A stretch of DNA of 64,000 nt from Chlorops oryzae (taxonomy: Eukaryota > Arthropoda > Insecta > Diptera > Chloropidae). This document shows, one piece after another, positions 54,039-64,000 of the stretch. A program made the translations under genes and the position numbers. Location of the stretch: NCBI GenBank assembly GCA_020466095.1, contig CM035807.1, positions 64,897,908 to 64,961,907 on the forward strand, given 5' to 3'. The notes beneath the pieces were generated by a model. The model saw only the letters and a program-made list of their open reading frames with translations, searched no databases and had not been told where the DNA came from. Each line of letters opens with the position of its first letter. Positions within the stretch are counted from its first letter, which is position 1.

Positions 54039-54881
54039 TATATAAAATGACGTGCCTTGGATTAATATTTTCAGAACGCCTGAGGATAATTTTGAGGCAC
54101 CTGATTCTGGATGTTCCGATATGGGCAATTCCATTTGTTGGTACGTTACACTTTTTTTAATTTTGGGCACATAACTTCTTAAGTTTTTTAAACACGATGT
54201 CGAGCTTTTCCAGTAAATAAAGATAGGCATGGGTTCTAGAAAATACAATATTTAATTTTGAAAAAAGTCCATGGGGCATCCTGGAAATGCTGATTTAAAG
54301 GCGTTGGTACGTTACAAATTTTTCTAGCTGTTTTGAGAGAGCGGCAGATATTGTGAAAACTCTGCTCTCCTACTGAATGTAGTTTTACAAAATTTTTATG
54401 AATTATGTAAAAAAGGTTACTTTCGATGATTTGCATTAAAAAACCCAAGAAATATATGCTGATAAATTTTAAAAAATATTATACGCCTGTTGGTACGTTA
54501 CGTTGGTATGTTACATAAAAATTTTTGAAATCGAACTGTCATAGAGATATCAAAGTAAAAAAAAATTTTACAAAAGATTTGACCTAAATCTATAAAATTA
54601 ACCTTCTGAATAGTATAGAAGCTTTTTATGCCCGGCAGACTTTGTGTGCCGGGAATACTATCTTTTTGCATCTGTTTGAAACACCCAGGTGTTTCATCAA
54701 ATGAGGGTACCTCCTGCTCATCAAGTAAAAAAAATTAGGCGTGATCGTTTATCCTTTAAAACTGTGTATGTCCAAAACAGGGTTGGATCGACGGTGGCTA
54801 TATCGGGTTTGCACCCCTGAAAATTTTGATGGTTTGGATGGTTTGTGCATATCAAAGACTTCTATCCAACAAATATAAAAA
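54039..54881 (+). repeat. Region with direct GTTGGTACGTTAC motifs
   Basis: GTTGGTACGTTAC at 54137, 54303 and 54489, and GTTGGTATGTTAC at 54502, all plus strand. Further copies at 55474 and 56175 beyond an INE-like insertion. Short ORFs only. Probably a decayed DNA transposon whose repeated subterminal sites survive; ends not defined. Confidence 0.5.
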
Positions 54882-55353
54882 ACAAGAAAGGGTGTTATAG
54901 TCAGGCGAGCCTGACAATAGAATACCCGACACAGACACACATGTTCAAATCATTTTTAATATCAAGAGGTGTTTAAGACCATAAGGGGCCCCATATACCG
55001 ACTTTTGATAGATTTCTTTATGAAAAATGCCCCTTTGCCACGCCCACTTTTCCAATTTTTGTTGAACTATAATCGGAGGCTTAAATATACGCTCAAATTT
55101 TAAGTTTCATTAAAATATTTCGAAAAAGTCCGATTTTAAGGCAGTTTTGTGATTTTTGTGACAGACCCTACTTCCGGAGGTACCCTTAAAAATGGACCGA
55201 TCAAAGAAAGTTTTTGGAAGGATGTTTAAGGCTACAAAGGAAGCACAAGTGCCAAATTTCGTTCAAGTCCCATATGAATTTAGGGTGAAGGAGACAATTG
55301 TTGAAAACCGCCCTTCTACCACGCCCTTCTACCACGCCCAAAATTTGGGGAAA
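54882..55353 (-). mobile_element. INE-1/Helentron-like element, family B, 5'-truncated
   Basis: AACAAGAAAGGGTGTTATAG, perfect hairpin GTCAGGCGAGCCTGAC, GTCGGTATATGGGGCCCC-type block (plus-strand GGGGCCCCATATACCGAC), ending after a duplicated CTTCTACCACGCCC. Confidence 0.75.
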
Positions 55354-57111
55354 GGGAATCCAATCACATGCCCGAATAAAAAATGTACATATTATACTAA
55401 TTTTCAAGTTACATAGATCTTAGCACATTTGAAACTGCGACCGGTACCTTGTCAGGCTAACAATCATGAAAGCGTTGGTACGTTACAGCTTTTTAATGCT
55501 ATTTAAAATTAAAAATAATCCACAAATTCAATTTTTTTAACGGTATTCTTTGAACAATTTCGAATACTTAGAGGAAAAAATAAAGAGCATTTATTTCATC
55601 GACATGCTTTACTTTGACACTAACACAACATATGTTCTCGACTTACAAAACAACTGTCCTGTTTTAATTTGATGAAAAAGAAATCGAAATGCGTCGGCTG
55701 AAATTCATTTTATTTATTGTGCAGATATACCTGTCCATTCTGTTCAATTTAAACAAAATTGAACAATTAAACACATCGATATGTGCTATAAACAAAAAGC
55801 GTGCCAGTTTTTTGCAACTGCTCGCTTTATACAAAGGTGTGCAAAATTGTGTAATGAACTACATAAACATTAGACTATTAACTAGGAATAGAACTTGTGC
55901 GTGAAGACTGGAAAACGTAAACAAACCAGCAAAAACGTAAACAAACCAGCAGTGCTGCCATATATTCGTACTGTCAAATAGTTCGAAACATGAAATTTTT
56001 CGAAGTTAGCAGAGTTGCATTCGCCTTAATGCTACATTGAAGTTGCTTTTACTTGCATTAAGCTTTCAAATTTTGTATGGCTAAAAGCACATTTAAAGTC
56101 GCGTTAAGAGCTAAATGCGCTAAAAGCGCTTTTAGGGCTAAGCATGAACCCAGCATAACTTTGTTGCATTTAGCGTTGGTATGTTACACAAACTTTGCGG
56201 CCAAACGCAACACTGTCTGAGTCGCTTAAAATTATACTTTTCGTACTTTTGCCAGCTTAATCTAAAGCTCTTGATTGTTAACCATAATTGGGCTTAGTTA
56301 TATATCGAAAAATATATTCATGTTTTATTTGCTGACCTTGGGAAAATTTTCGACGTTTGACATTTTTCTTCGAATAATTTAAGCTTATCACAAAACACGC
56401 GTGTCCAATTGCGAAAAAAGGATGCACGATATGAATTTGAGAGCAACGTATAGATTACATATCTGTTCAACTATTATTGATATTTTTTTCCAACTTTAAT
56501 CGAAAAAAATTTATTTTTCTTCTCATCGATTTCTGTGGAATTGCCCATATGCTTTCTAACATTTCAACTTATCATCTTTTGATGTATAAAAATTAATCTA
56601 CGTTTGTTTGTCACTTACGAAAATCAAACAAATTGACTGATTTTGCCACCTGTTGCAAATTTAAAAATATTTTTTCCCTTAAACCTTCGCGTATGTTAGC
56701 AATTTCAAACAAACACAGCAGGAAGTATCTAATTTCGTCCAGCCGTTTTCGAGTTTTAAGCGGCCGAATGTACACAAATTGATTTTTATAGACAGTGGTG
56801 GACATTAATTTAAAAGATATCATATCCATGAAGTATTTTCAATAATTTTCACATATCGATTGCAAATTTTATCCAAACATTTTTCTTACCACGCATAGCT
56901 ATATGGAGAATAAATGCTGTTACTTTTAAGCTCTGTTATTGTTTTCTATTCTGTTTTTGTTTTCGTTCTTTGCGAAATACACGTATTGAAGTTGGACATG
57001 AATTTAAAAAATTTCAATAATATTCTATTTTACGCCTGAGTTTTGTTATAAGTTTACACCTTTTGGCAAGATGCTATTGCATTAATCATTTAAAAATCAA
57101 AAACAACATAA
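55354..57111. other. No gene recognised; two more GTACGTTAC-type motifs
   Basis: About 1.75 kb. Motifs at 55474 and 56175 continue the series started at 54137. A small duplication AACGTAAACAAACCAGCA lies at 55914-55950. ORFs are short and unrecognised. Confidence 0.45.
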
Positions 57112-57156
57112 ACAAGTAAGAAAGCTTAATTCGGTCAAGCCCGATTTTGAAATACC
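57112..57156 (-). mobile_element. INE-1/Helentron-like family A 3' end fragment
   Basis: AACAAGTAAGAAAGCTTAAT and hairpin CGGTCAAGCCCGATTTTGAA, then cut at AATACC by a CACACAGAAAAAAAA sequence. Confidence 0.65.
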
Positions 57157-57328
57157 CACACAGAAAAAAAACTCGTAGTAAATTCAAGAGTGCGACGCTC
57201 TTAGAGAAAACGCTCTTGAATCTAAAGGATTTTGCTTTTAACCCAACAATGAAAACGCTCTTGGCTTTCATTTAAGAGTGAAAGTAGTAACTTTAATAGT
57301 GAATCCGTAGATTTAAAAACCTTCGGAA
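57157..57328. mobile_element. CACACAG-type element end with AAGAG motif array
   Basis: Begins CACACAGAAAAAAAACTCG. The motif AAGAGTG/CGCTCTT recurs at 57189, 57196, 57208, 57250 and 57284. Resumes after the LINE insertion (AAGAGCGAAAC at 59212, AAGAGCAC near 59236). Right end not located; the flank is not TA, unlike its relatives. Confidence 0.4.
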
Positions 57329-57682
57329 TTTTTTTTTTAACTTTTAATTTATTTATTGTATCACTCATTTTACATGAGTCCATCAATAAGAAGGAAAATC
57401 TTAAGTCTAGTTTGGAATTAATTACATGATATTTAGCATTATTATAATTAATATGCATTTAAATGTAATTAATATTTGCATGAGAGCCTCAGATAAGGAA
57501 ACCTGGGCGTAAAACGGCCAATTCACTGTCAGATCCCTGAACGAACCATTCAACTGTGCTAGTGAAAACTAAAGTCTTTGTGCACACGGACTCTACCTTT
57601 CACCGACACATGTGACTAATTCGATCAAAGATCCGACCGTGAAATGGCCTGTTGAGTCTGAATAGACTTGGAGATTTTGCGT

Positions 57683-57907
57683 ATTATTTTACCGGAAGAG
57701 TGCAAAGAAGCACAAACGTAGTTAGGAATCGCGTTCGTGCAATGGAATGCTTGAGTATTATTTTACCGAAGCGCAAGGAAGCACAAGCGTAGTGCAAGTA
57801 AGCACAAACGTAGTTAGGAATCGCGTTCGTGCAATGAAATGCATGAGTATTATTTTACCGAGGTGCAAGGAAGCACAAGCGCAATCAGGAACCGCGGTCG
57901 TGCAGTG
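57683..57907 (-). repeat. Imperfect tandem triplicate in the LINE 3' UTR
   Basis: Three units with GTATTATTTTACCG, GCAAGGAAGCACAAGCG and GAATCGCGTTCGTGCAATG variants. Between 57760 and 57830 a unit is partly duplicated again. Confidence 0.75.
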
Positions 57908-57936
57908 GAATGCAATATGTTTAAGTAAGTGGAATT

Positions 57937-59154
57937 CTAAGGATCGAATTGGATAGTCGGTCGGTCCTTTCTTTTTAATCGCGAAAGAGAGGACGTAGTT
58001 GCGAGTTCTCTGGCGAGGAGATTTACATGAGATTGCAATTTTTGGCGATATTTTTGCTTGATCTTCATAAATTCTGATTTAACCGTCTCTACCTTTAGAT
58101 CTCTATGAATGTGTTCATTTTTAATGAACCATGGAGCTCCTGTAATTGATCTCCGGATTTTGGACTGAGATCTTTGCAGAATATCTATATTTGAAGCACT
58201 TGCGTTTCCGTAGAGTTGTAAACCGTACGTCCATATCGGTTTTATAACTTGATTATATAACAGGATTTTATAATCAAGTTTTAGGGGGGAACGACTATTC
58301 ATTAGCCAGTGCAAGCTAATTGCTTTAAGTTTCATCTGAGTCCGCTTCGCTTCGATATGTTTGCGCCAGGTCAGCCTTCTATCTAAATGAACTCCGAGGT
58401 ATGTTATTTCTTCAACTTGAGGGATTCGAATGTTATTTAGGAATGCGTCAGGAGAGACCCCTCTATTAAGTGTGAATATAATGTGGCGAGATTTTTGTTC
58501 GTTAACTTTAATACGCCAACGGGATAACCAGTTTTGGATATTATTTAAATGCGCTTGGAGCTCGTTGGTTGCCACCACCACGTTTTTGTGTCTACTTAGA
58601 AATGCTGTATCATCAGCAAACGTCGATGTGAAAATTTGACCACTAATAGGAATGTCAGCTGTAAATAAAAGGTATAAAAACGGACCGGCAACGCTCCCTT
58701 GCGGAACTCCGGCTTTAATTACAAAGTCTTTTGTTATAAGTGAATTTTGTTTTACTTGGAATTTTCTATTACTCAGATAAGAATTTAAGACTGCATGAAC
58801 ATTTTTAGGGAGTAATTGCCTGATTTTAAATTCCAGCCCATCATGCCAAACTTTGTCGAATGCTTGTTGAATATCTAAAAATACCGCCGAGCAGTATCCT
58901 TTTTTTTCGTATGCGATTCTTATTTCGTTTGTAATTCGATTAACTTGCTCGATTGTACCGTGTTTTTCCCTAAATCCAAACTGATGAGAGGGAATAATGT
59001 TTTGTTCTAGTAAGAATGACGACAATTTCGGAATAAGTAGTTTTTCAAATAGTTTCGAGAGACAAGGAAGAAGACTAATCGGTCTGTAGGATGAGGCTTG
59101 AGAAGGATCTTTACCTGGTTTCCGTACCATAATTATGACCGCTCTCTTTCGCAT
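57937..59154 (-). pseudogene. Jockey-clade ORF2 reverse transcriptase, N-terminus missing
   Basis: 405 codons without lesions. Motifs in order: KPGKDPSQASSYRPISLLPC, HQFGFREKHGTIEQVNRI, YCSAVFLDIQQAFDKVWHDG (first catalytic Asp), IKAGVPQGSVAGPFLYLLFT, and FTSTFADDTAFLSRH (catalytic DD; F instead of Y). Thumb region WLSRWRIKVNEQKS, then ITYLGVHLDRRLTWRKHI, typical of Jockey/I-type RTs. The endonuclease domain and RT N-terminus are absent because of 5' truncation, so it cannot retrotranspose by itself. A TAA directly precedes the first Met. Listed as pseudogene because incomplete. Confidence 0.85.
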
Positions 59155-59160
59155 TTAAAG

Positions 59161-60290
59161 TTCGGATTTTTACAGCTAAACTGTTATTCCAACTACATTT
59201 TATTGAATTTATTAAGAGCGAAACTATTTAAGTTAAGAGCACTGAGCACTTAATTAGATTTCTTTTCGTTCGGTATAATTCTCATTTGTTTCATAAAATA
59301 GGACATATAAGACATTTATTCATCTTAGAACCTTTTATGCGTTGCGAAAGCAGTCACGACAATGGAGTGACAAAATCGGATGAAGTCCATCCGATGGCTA
59401 TTTTCGATGTTATGTTAAGAGGAGGAAACACATTTTTCTGAAATAATTTTTGCGAATAGATAATAAAATTATCTACAGCTGTGCATTTTTAATCAACAGT
59501 GTCACTTTTGGAAATTATTAAAAGTTCTCAATTTTAAATCAAAATTTTCGCTTTTGGACAGACAGACAGACAGACGGACAGGCTACAAGGGAGTCCAAAC
59601 GGACCAAAAAATGTGTGGAAGAGGGGGGGAGGGGGGAGTTCGAAAATGCACCCCTGAGGACTTACAAGCAAAAAACCAAATTTTGTTTTTTTCGCTGGCG
59701 CTCCTAACTTACAAGCCGTAATTTCAAAATCACGTATGAGTTCAAAAGGTTGGCAGTTTTCCTTTAAAACTGCATACCACGATTTTAAGTCATTAAATGC
59801 TTTGTCTTTTATGGCCATAAAAGTCATAAATAGTGTACTTTTGGCTTTTAAAATCGGTTATTTTTAAATTAATACAATCGAGTCTCTTTTTTTACTTTTT
59901 TCGAAAACCTTGAGTTTTTATCTTCAATTTGATACCATGGTTGCTATAAAAAAGTTTTACAATCAATGCAAAACTGAGGTTTGAAAATAATAATTTTATA
60001 TTTATGACTCCCAGAAAAGTTATCTTAATCAAATTTATTGAGCACACTTTTAGGCACCATGAGAAAAAGAAAAATCTAAGAAAATTAAAAATTTCTGAAT
60101 AGTGTTTAAGCTTTACATATCCACCTAAAAGTATGCTCACCAATTAAGTCGAATTCTTTCCGCGCCTCAAGCTCCTTACGAGTGCAAAATGGAGCCCTCC
60201 ATCCCATAAAATTTTTTGTCCGTCTGGACCACCCGTATCACCTCCTTCAGTTTGACACACTCAGCTTGGGACACCCTGTAGACAAATATA
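59161..60290. other. No gene recognised; GACA tract and homopurine run
   Basis: Resumed CACACAG-type element to about 59260, a GACAGACAGACAGACGGACA tract at 59559-59580, and a G-rich stretch near 59620. 97-codon minus ORF (59534-59827) without a known domain. Confidence 0.4.
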
Positions 60291-61578
60291 TTAGGTGTAG
60301 TAAAAAGAAATCCATTATTTTTCCAATAGATGGCGTTATTTATCTGCATCTCGCGTTGTATAAGTCCGATCGTGTTCCACTAGGGGGCATTAGAAAGATG
60401 ACAGTTCCTACTAAAAAAGCTTTTTTGACACTTTTTTGATTGATTGATTCAGTTTTGTTTGAGAGCTTGTCAAAGATGGACATCAGCAAAGAGAAAATTC
60501 GCTACATTTTACAGTTTTTCTTCGATAAGGGAGAAAACGCAAGCCAGGCGGCTGAAAATGTGAATAGCGTTTATGGACCTGATACTGTAACAGCCAATCA
60601 TGCGCAATTTTGGTTTCGTCGATTCCGTTCCGGTAACTTCGATGTCAAGGATGCACCACACACTGGAAGGCCAATTGTCGAAAATGTCGATAAAATCATG
60701 GAAATTATCGAGTCCGACCGTCATGTTAGCACTGTTTCGATTGCAAAAGAGCTAAAGATTGCACAAAAAACCGTTTGGAACCATTTGAATAAGGCTGGAT
60801 ACACAAAGAAGCTCGATGTATGGGTGCCACACGAGTTAACGCAAAAAAACCTCATAGACCGAATTTCCATCTGCGAATCGCTGCTGAACCGCAACAAAAT
60901 CGACCCATTTCTGAAGCGGTTGGTGACTGGTGATGAAAAGTGGGTCACTTACGACAACGTCAAGCGAAAACGGTCGTGGTCGAAACACGGTGAACCGGCG
61001 GAAACGGTGGCTAAGCCAGGATTGACGGCCAGGAAGGTTTTGCTGTGTGTTTGGTGGGATTGGCAGGGAATTATCTACTATGAGCTGCTCCCATACGGCA
61101 AAACTCTTAACACGGAACTGTACTGTCAACAATTGGACCGTCTGAAGGAAGCAATCGCCCATAAGCGGCCAGCTTTGGCCAATAGGAGAGGAATTGTGTT
61201 CCATCAGGACAACGCCAGGCCACACACATCGATAGCGACTCGCCAGAAGCTCCGGGAGTTTGGTTGGGAGGTTCTTCTGCATCCACCTTATAGTCCGGAC
61301 CTGACATCAAGTGATTACCATCTGTTCCTGTCCATGGCGAACAATTTTGCTGGTGAAACATTCGCTTCAAGAGAGGCTTCTGAAATTCGACTGTCTCAAT
61401 TTTTTGCTAATAGGAACGAGGGCTTCTATGAGAGAGGCATAATGAAATTACCTTTAAAATGGCAACAAGTTATCGAACAAAACGGCGCATATTTGACCTA
61501 AATCGGGTCATTCTAACTATCTTAAATAAAGCCCTCAATTTAATGCAAAAATAATGGATTTCTTTTTACTACACCTAA
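60291..61578 (+). mobile_element. mariner transposon, apparently complete
   Basis: 1288 bp, TIR TTAGGTGTAGTAAAAAGAAA and its complement, TA at 60289-90 and 61579-80. Starts with the TTAGGT typical of mariner TIRs. Encodes a full transposase. The near-identity of the two copies in this window implies recent transposition. Confidence 0.95.
60476..61501 (+). CDS. mariner transposase, complete DD34D ORF
   Basis: The frame opens at 60440, but Met at 60476 (MDISKEKIRYILQFFFDKG) matches mariner N-termini and gives 341 aa, close to the family's ~345. N-terminal HTH pair (ENASQAAENVNSVYG; STVSIAKELKIAQKTVWNHL), linker WVPHEL, then catalytic TGDEKW (D165 in the 353-aa numbering), HQDNARPH (D257) and SPDLTSSDYHLF (D292): 34 residues between D2 and D3. 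The linker and YSPDL..SDYHLF signature are mariner hallmarks; LTSSD differs from the common LAPSD. Overall resemblance is to the mauritiana/mellifera side of mariner, not firmly. No stop or frameshift, so activity is plausible. Confidence 0.95.
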   Translation: MDISKEKIRYILQFFFDKGENASQAAENVNSVYGPDTVTANHAQFWFRRFRSGNFDVKDAPHTGRPIVENVDKIMEIIESDRHVSTVSIAKELKIAQKTVWNHLNKAGYTKKLDVWVPHELTQKNLIDRISICESLLNRNKIDPFLKRLVTGDEKWVTYDNVKRKRSWSKHGEPAETVAKPGLTARKVLLCVWWDWQGIIYYELLPYGKTLNTELYCQQLDRLKEAIAHKRPALANRRGIVFHQDNARPHTSIATRQKLREFGWEVLLHPPYSPDLTSSDYHLFLSMANNFAGETFASREASEIRLSQFFANRNEGFYERGIMKLPLKWQQVIEQNGAYLT

Positions 61579-61719
61579 TATTTGTATAAATTGTATTTAG
61601 ATTCAAGAACATGCAACCACAAAAAGTGTGCCTCAGCGTCACATAGCTCGAAAAACAGTTGCTAGAGAGGATAGTTTAATTTATAGAGCTTCACTTAGTG
61701 ATCTCTTTAAGAGTTCTTA

Positions 61720-62028
61720 CACAGAGAAAACGATGCCACATAAAATGGAAGAAAAACAATAAGATTTCTCTATGGTTTTTATCCAAGAAGATTATATTAT
61801 TGAAACCATAGAGAAAAACTCATCGTTTATTTTATTTTTTTTATTTTTATTTATTTTTTATTTTTTATTTCAGTCTACAGATTTATATCTTTCAAACTAG
61901 CCTAATTAAATAATTCAAAAAGTTTCAACTTAAAGCTCGAAAGACTTATACTAAAATCTAATCGAGAACTGTAAATATTACATAAACGAATACATCTATT
62001 TATTGGTTCGTTAAATGCATATAATGTA
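61720..62028. mobile_element. CACAGAG-type TIR element end and T-rich LINE-like tail
   Basis: TA then CACAGAGAAAACGATG at 61720; ACCATAGAGAAAAACTCATCG-like units recur in both orientations to 61830. 61829-61873 is a long T/TTTA-rich run followed by 3'-UTR-like sequence, similar in style to the tail region at 57329. Right end unknown. Confidence 0.35.
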
Positions 62029-64000
62029 CACGCAGAAAAAAAGGCGTTTATCGCCAGTTTGTCACAAACGTCCGTTGTTTGTTGCAAACTAACTTCGTTT
62101 GTTGAAGAATTTGCAAGCGAAGTTTTCGTTTGGAAAACGGTAGAACATTTATTGCACATGTTTTTTCGTTTGCTACAAACTCACTAAAGCAAGCATTAGA
62201 CGTAGCAAATATTGTCTCTATTTTCAAAAAAATTATTTTCCGAAATTTTTATTTGGAGAAAATATATTTTCCATGGTATTACACTATAGCAAATATTTGC
62301 TTAAAAAAATATTTGTCAGACCTATAGAAAATAATATTTTCTCGTGTTGTAGCAAATACATTTGCTATACTATTACACGAATGAAATAATTTTTAGAAAA
62401 CAGAATCTGTGGCAAATAATTTTTACTTATATTTTCTTTTCCGTATCTGTCATTTGAATTTGAAATTCATTTGCTCGAATATTTTAATTCATCAACTGCA
62501 AAAATGAATGAATCTGAAGAAGACGAATTGTTGTTGGTGAATATTTTTGGCAATGCTGCTAAATTTATTGTTGAGGTACAAGAAAACGAGAACATAACGC
62601 GTCGTCGAAAACGTAGTGTATGGGTGCGCGATTGGGTGAAACTCCGCCGAAAGTTTGGATGTTACAGTACACTTCTTAAAGAGCTGGAGAGTGGGGTGCC
62701 GCAACTATACAAAAACTTTCTACGAATGAATATTGCTGACTTTAATAATATTCTAGCAATGATTTCTCCATTGATTGAAAAAGAAATTACAACCATGCGT
62801 GAACCCATTTCACCTGGTGAACGTCTTGCTCTCACATTGCGTTTTCTTGCTACAGGCGATAGTTTGATGTCTCTCCAATACCTATTTCGAATTCCGCAAT
62901 CAACCATATCCACCATAGTTCCTGAGGTTTGCGATGCACTATACAAAGTTCTGCTACCTGAATTTATGAAGGTAAAAGCTCATCGATTCTTTATTTGTTA
63001 GAGAATTATAAATGTTTTAGATACAGTTTCCATCAACTGAAGAAGATTGGCTTAAATTGGTTCTTGACTTCATTGAGATGTGGAATTTTCCTCATTGCAT
63101 TGGTGCTGTTGATGGTAAACACATCGTAATTAAAGCCCCAGCGCATTCTGGAAGTGTTTACTATAATTATAAAGGTACCAAACCATTTCAGTATTTTGAA
63201 ACATTCAATCCTATAGAAATAATTGTTTTTTTTTCCCAAAGGAACCCATAGTATTGTGTTGATGGGGATTGCTGATGCACAATATAAATTCACCTACATA
63301 GATGTTGGAGCAAACGGTCGAATCTCAGATGGTGGTGTATTTCAGCGCACATCGTTTTTTAGATCATGTCCGCCAATGAATTGAATTTGCCAACATCCGA
63401 TCCATTGCCCGGACGTAATGAACCAATTCCATATTTCCTTGTAGGGGATGATGCCTTTGCTTTAGGAAATCATTTGATGAAACCATATCCCCATCGTAAT
63501 TTAAATGGACTCGAAAGAATCTTCAACTACCGCCTATCGCGTGCCAGACGTATAGTTGAAAATGCATTTGGTATTTTAGCGAGCCGCTTTCGAGTGTTCG
63601 GAAAGCCGATTAACCTTGATCCAGAAAAAGCACGAAAAATAACAGTTGCTTGCTGTGCTCTCCATAACTACCTCATTATGCGGAGCACTGTTTATATCAA
63701 TCCTAGCTTGGTCGATCGATACGACGGCGAAGGAAATGTTGTGGATGGTGATTGGCGTAGAAATATTCAAACAGAAAGCAATTTTTTTTCCACTTGAAGC
63801 GCACCGCAGGTTCAACAAAACAGGAAAAGATATACGTGATGAGCTGTCACAATATTTCGTGCATGAAGGCGAAATAAGCTTTCAATATACTCGAATTTAA
63901 ATAAAACTTTTATTTTTTGTCTTGGTACAAGATAATAATTGAAATTATGGTGTTATTATTGATTAGCTGGTTCTTCGCCTTTTTTTTGAGTTTGGTTTTC
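62029..64000 (+). mobile_element. PIF/Harbinger-like element, runs off the right edge
   Basis: Probable left end CACGCAGAAAAAAAGGCG at 62029 preceded by TA. Subterminal motif TTTGTTGCAAAC / TTTGCTACAAAC / TTTGTCACAAAC repeated between 62060 and 62185, then TTTGCTA units to 62370. Encodes a DDE transposase. Near 63959 a minus-strand frame ends ENQTQKKGEEPANQ-stop, which could be the second (Myb-like) Harbinger gene. Right TIR is outside the window. Confidence 0.65.
62504..63900 (+). pseudogene. PIF/Harbinger (DDE_Tnp_4-type) transposase, two introns, two frameshifts
   Basis: Exon 1 to 62971 (start Met 62504, MNESEEDELLLV; N-terminal PISPGERLALTLRFLATGDS, then LQYLFRIPQSTISTIVPEVC helix-turn-helix). 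Intron 62972-63020 (GTAAAAG...TTTTAG, 49 bp). Exon 2 63021-63174 with FPHCIGAVDGKHIVIKAPAH (D1). Intron 63175-63241 (GTACC...CCAAAG, 67 bp). Exon 3 begins [21 protein letters not shown] one-base loss near 63365 shifts to [17 protein letters not shown], with YFLVGDDAFALGNHL (D2) and RARRIVENAFGILASRFRVF (E). A second shift in the T8 run at 63781-63788 leads to LEAHRRFNKTGKDIRDELSQ and stop at 63900. Splice phases fit at both introns. HARBI1-like layout; both lesions are single indels, one in a homopolymer. Confidence 0.8.

Larger units (their letters stand above)
57329..59160 (-). mobile_element. Jockey-type LINE, 5'-truncated
   Basis: Minus strand. The poly-A tail is the T10 at 57329-57338. 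3' UTR 57339-57936, then reverse transcriptase ORF. Flanks CTTCGGA and GTTCGGA give a probable short TSD (TTCGGA). The element starts abruptly inside ORF2, as is usual for incomplete reverse transcription. Confidence 0.8.

Noticed and set aside
57747..57956. 69-codon ORF over the LINE 3' UTR
   Set aside because: It is a by-product of the triplicated 3' UTR unit and antisense to the LINE.
60180..60288. Terminal TTGGGACACCCTGTA as a separate transposon end
   Set aside because: It resembles repeat ends seen in other insects, but I could not find a matching partner or TSD, so it is not listed.
60836..61370. Minus-strand ORFs of 148 and 87 codons
   Set aside because: Antisense shadows of the intact mariner gene.

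Overview
This window looks like repeat-dense, AT-rich animal DNA, most likely from a higher fly (Brachycera). The main reason is two abundant families of small elements built like fly INE-1/DINE-1 (Helentron-type) repeats. They have a palindromic TATACCC...GGGTATA 5' end, an internal GTCC/GTCT (GACA) tract, and a 3' hairpin followed by CTTACTTGTT. I see no convincing host gene, no intact tRNA or rRNA, and no bacterial-type feature. Nearly everything that can be interpreted is a transposon, a transposon remnant or a nested stack of them. Species assignment is not possible by eye.

Layout: 0-8 kb holds INE-like copies, a 1.5 kb foldback containing a dimeric tRNA-derived SINE, and a ~2 kb element with five GTAACGACCGTTAC sites and a decayed transposase. 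8-12 kb has no recognisable gene, then two small terminal-inverted-repeat (TIR) elements that each carry convergent tRNA-like segments. 12.3-17.4 kb is a decayed hAT transposase on the minus strand, split by two foldbacks, one of which holds an INE-like copy. 18-20 kb is an INE-like copy split by a 1.36 kb TIR element. 21-26 kb is a ~5.1 kb structure with ~950 bp inverted arms around an INE-like fragment and an open 593-codon hAT transposase. 28-32 kb is a ~4.2 kb element with ~900 bp arms and a conserved protein of unknown function. 33.7-38.1 kb is a composite containing hAT fragments and a Foldback element with a perfect 9-bp target-site duplication (TSD).

40.5-43.6 kb is a long-TIR element with a Sola-like DDD transposase. 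It is followed directly by a frameshifted Tc1 element of IR/DR type (43.7-45.3 kb). 46.2-48.3 kb is a three-deep nest: an INE-like copy, an internally deleted piggyBac relative, and a hAT-type MITE. 49.8-51.2 kb has two related TIR elements. Two near-identical 1288-bp mariners lie at 52.8-54.0 kb (dead) and 60.3-61.6 kb (complete ORF). A 5'-truncated Jockey-type LINE lies at 57.3-59.2 kb, and a PIF/Harbinger-like element with two introns and two frameshifts runs off the right edge.

The genes do not form a pathway; the window is best read as a stratigraphy of insertions. The points most worth following are: (1) several unrelated-looking elements sharing CAC..AG..AAAA termini and TA targets, each with its own repeated subterminal motif, possibly linked to the Harbinger-like enzyme; (2) at least eleven tRNA-like segments, some paired convergently inside TIR elements; (3) the uncharacterised long-TIR element at 28-32 kb; (4) the well-preserved hAT and mariner ORFs, which suggest recent activity.
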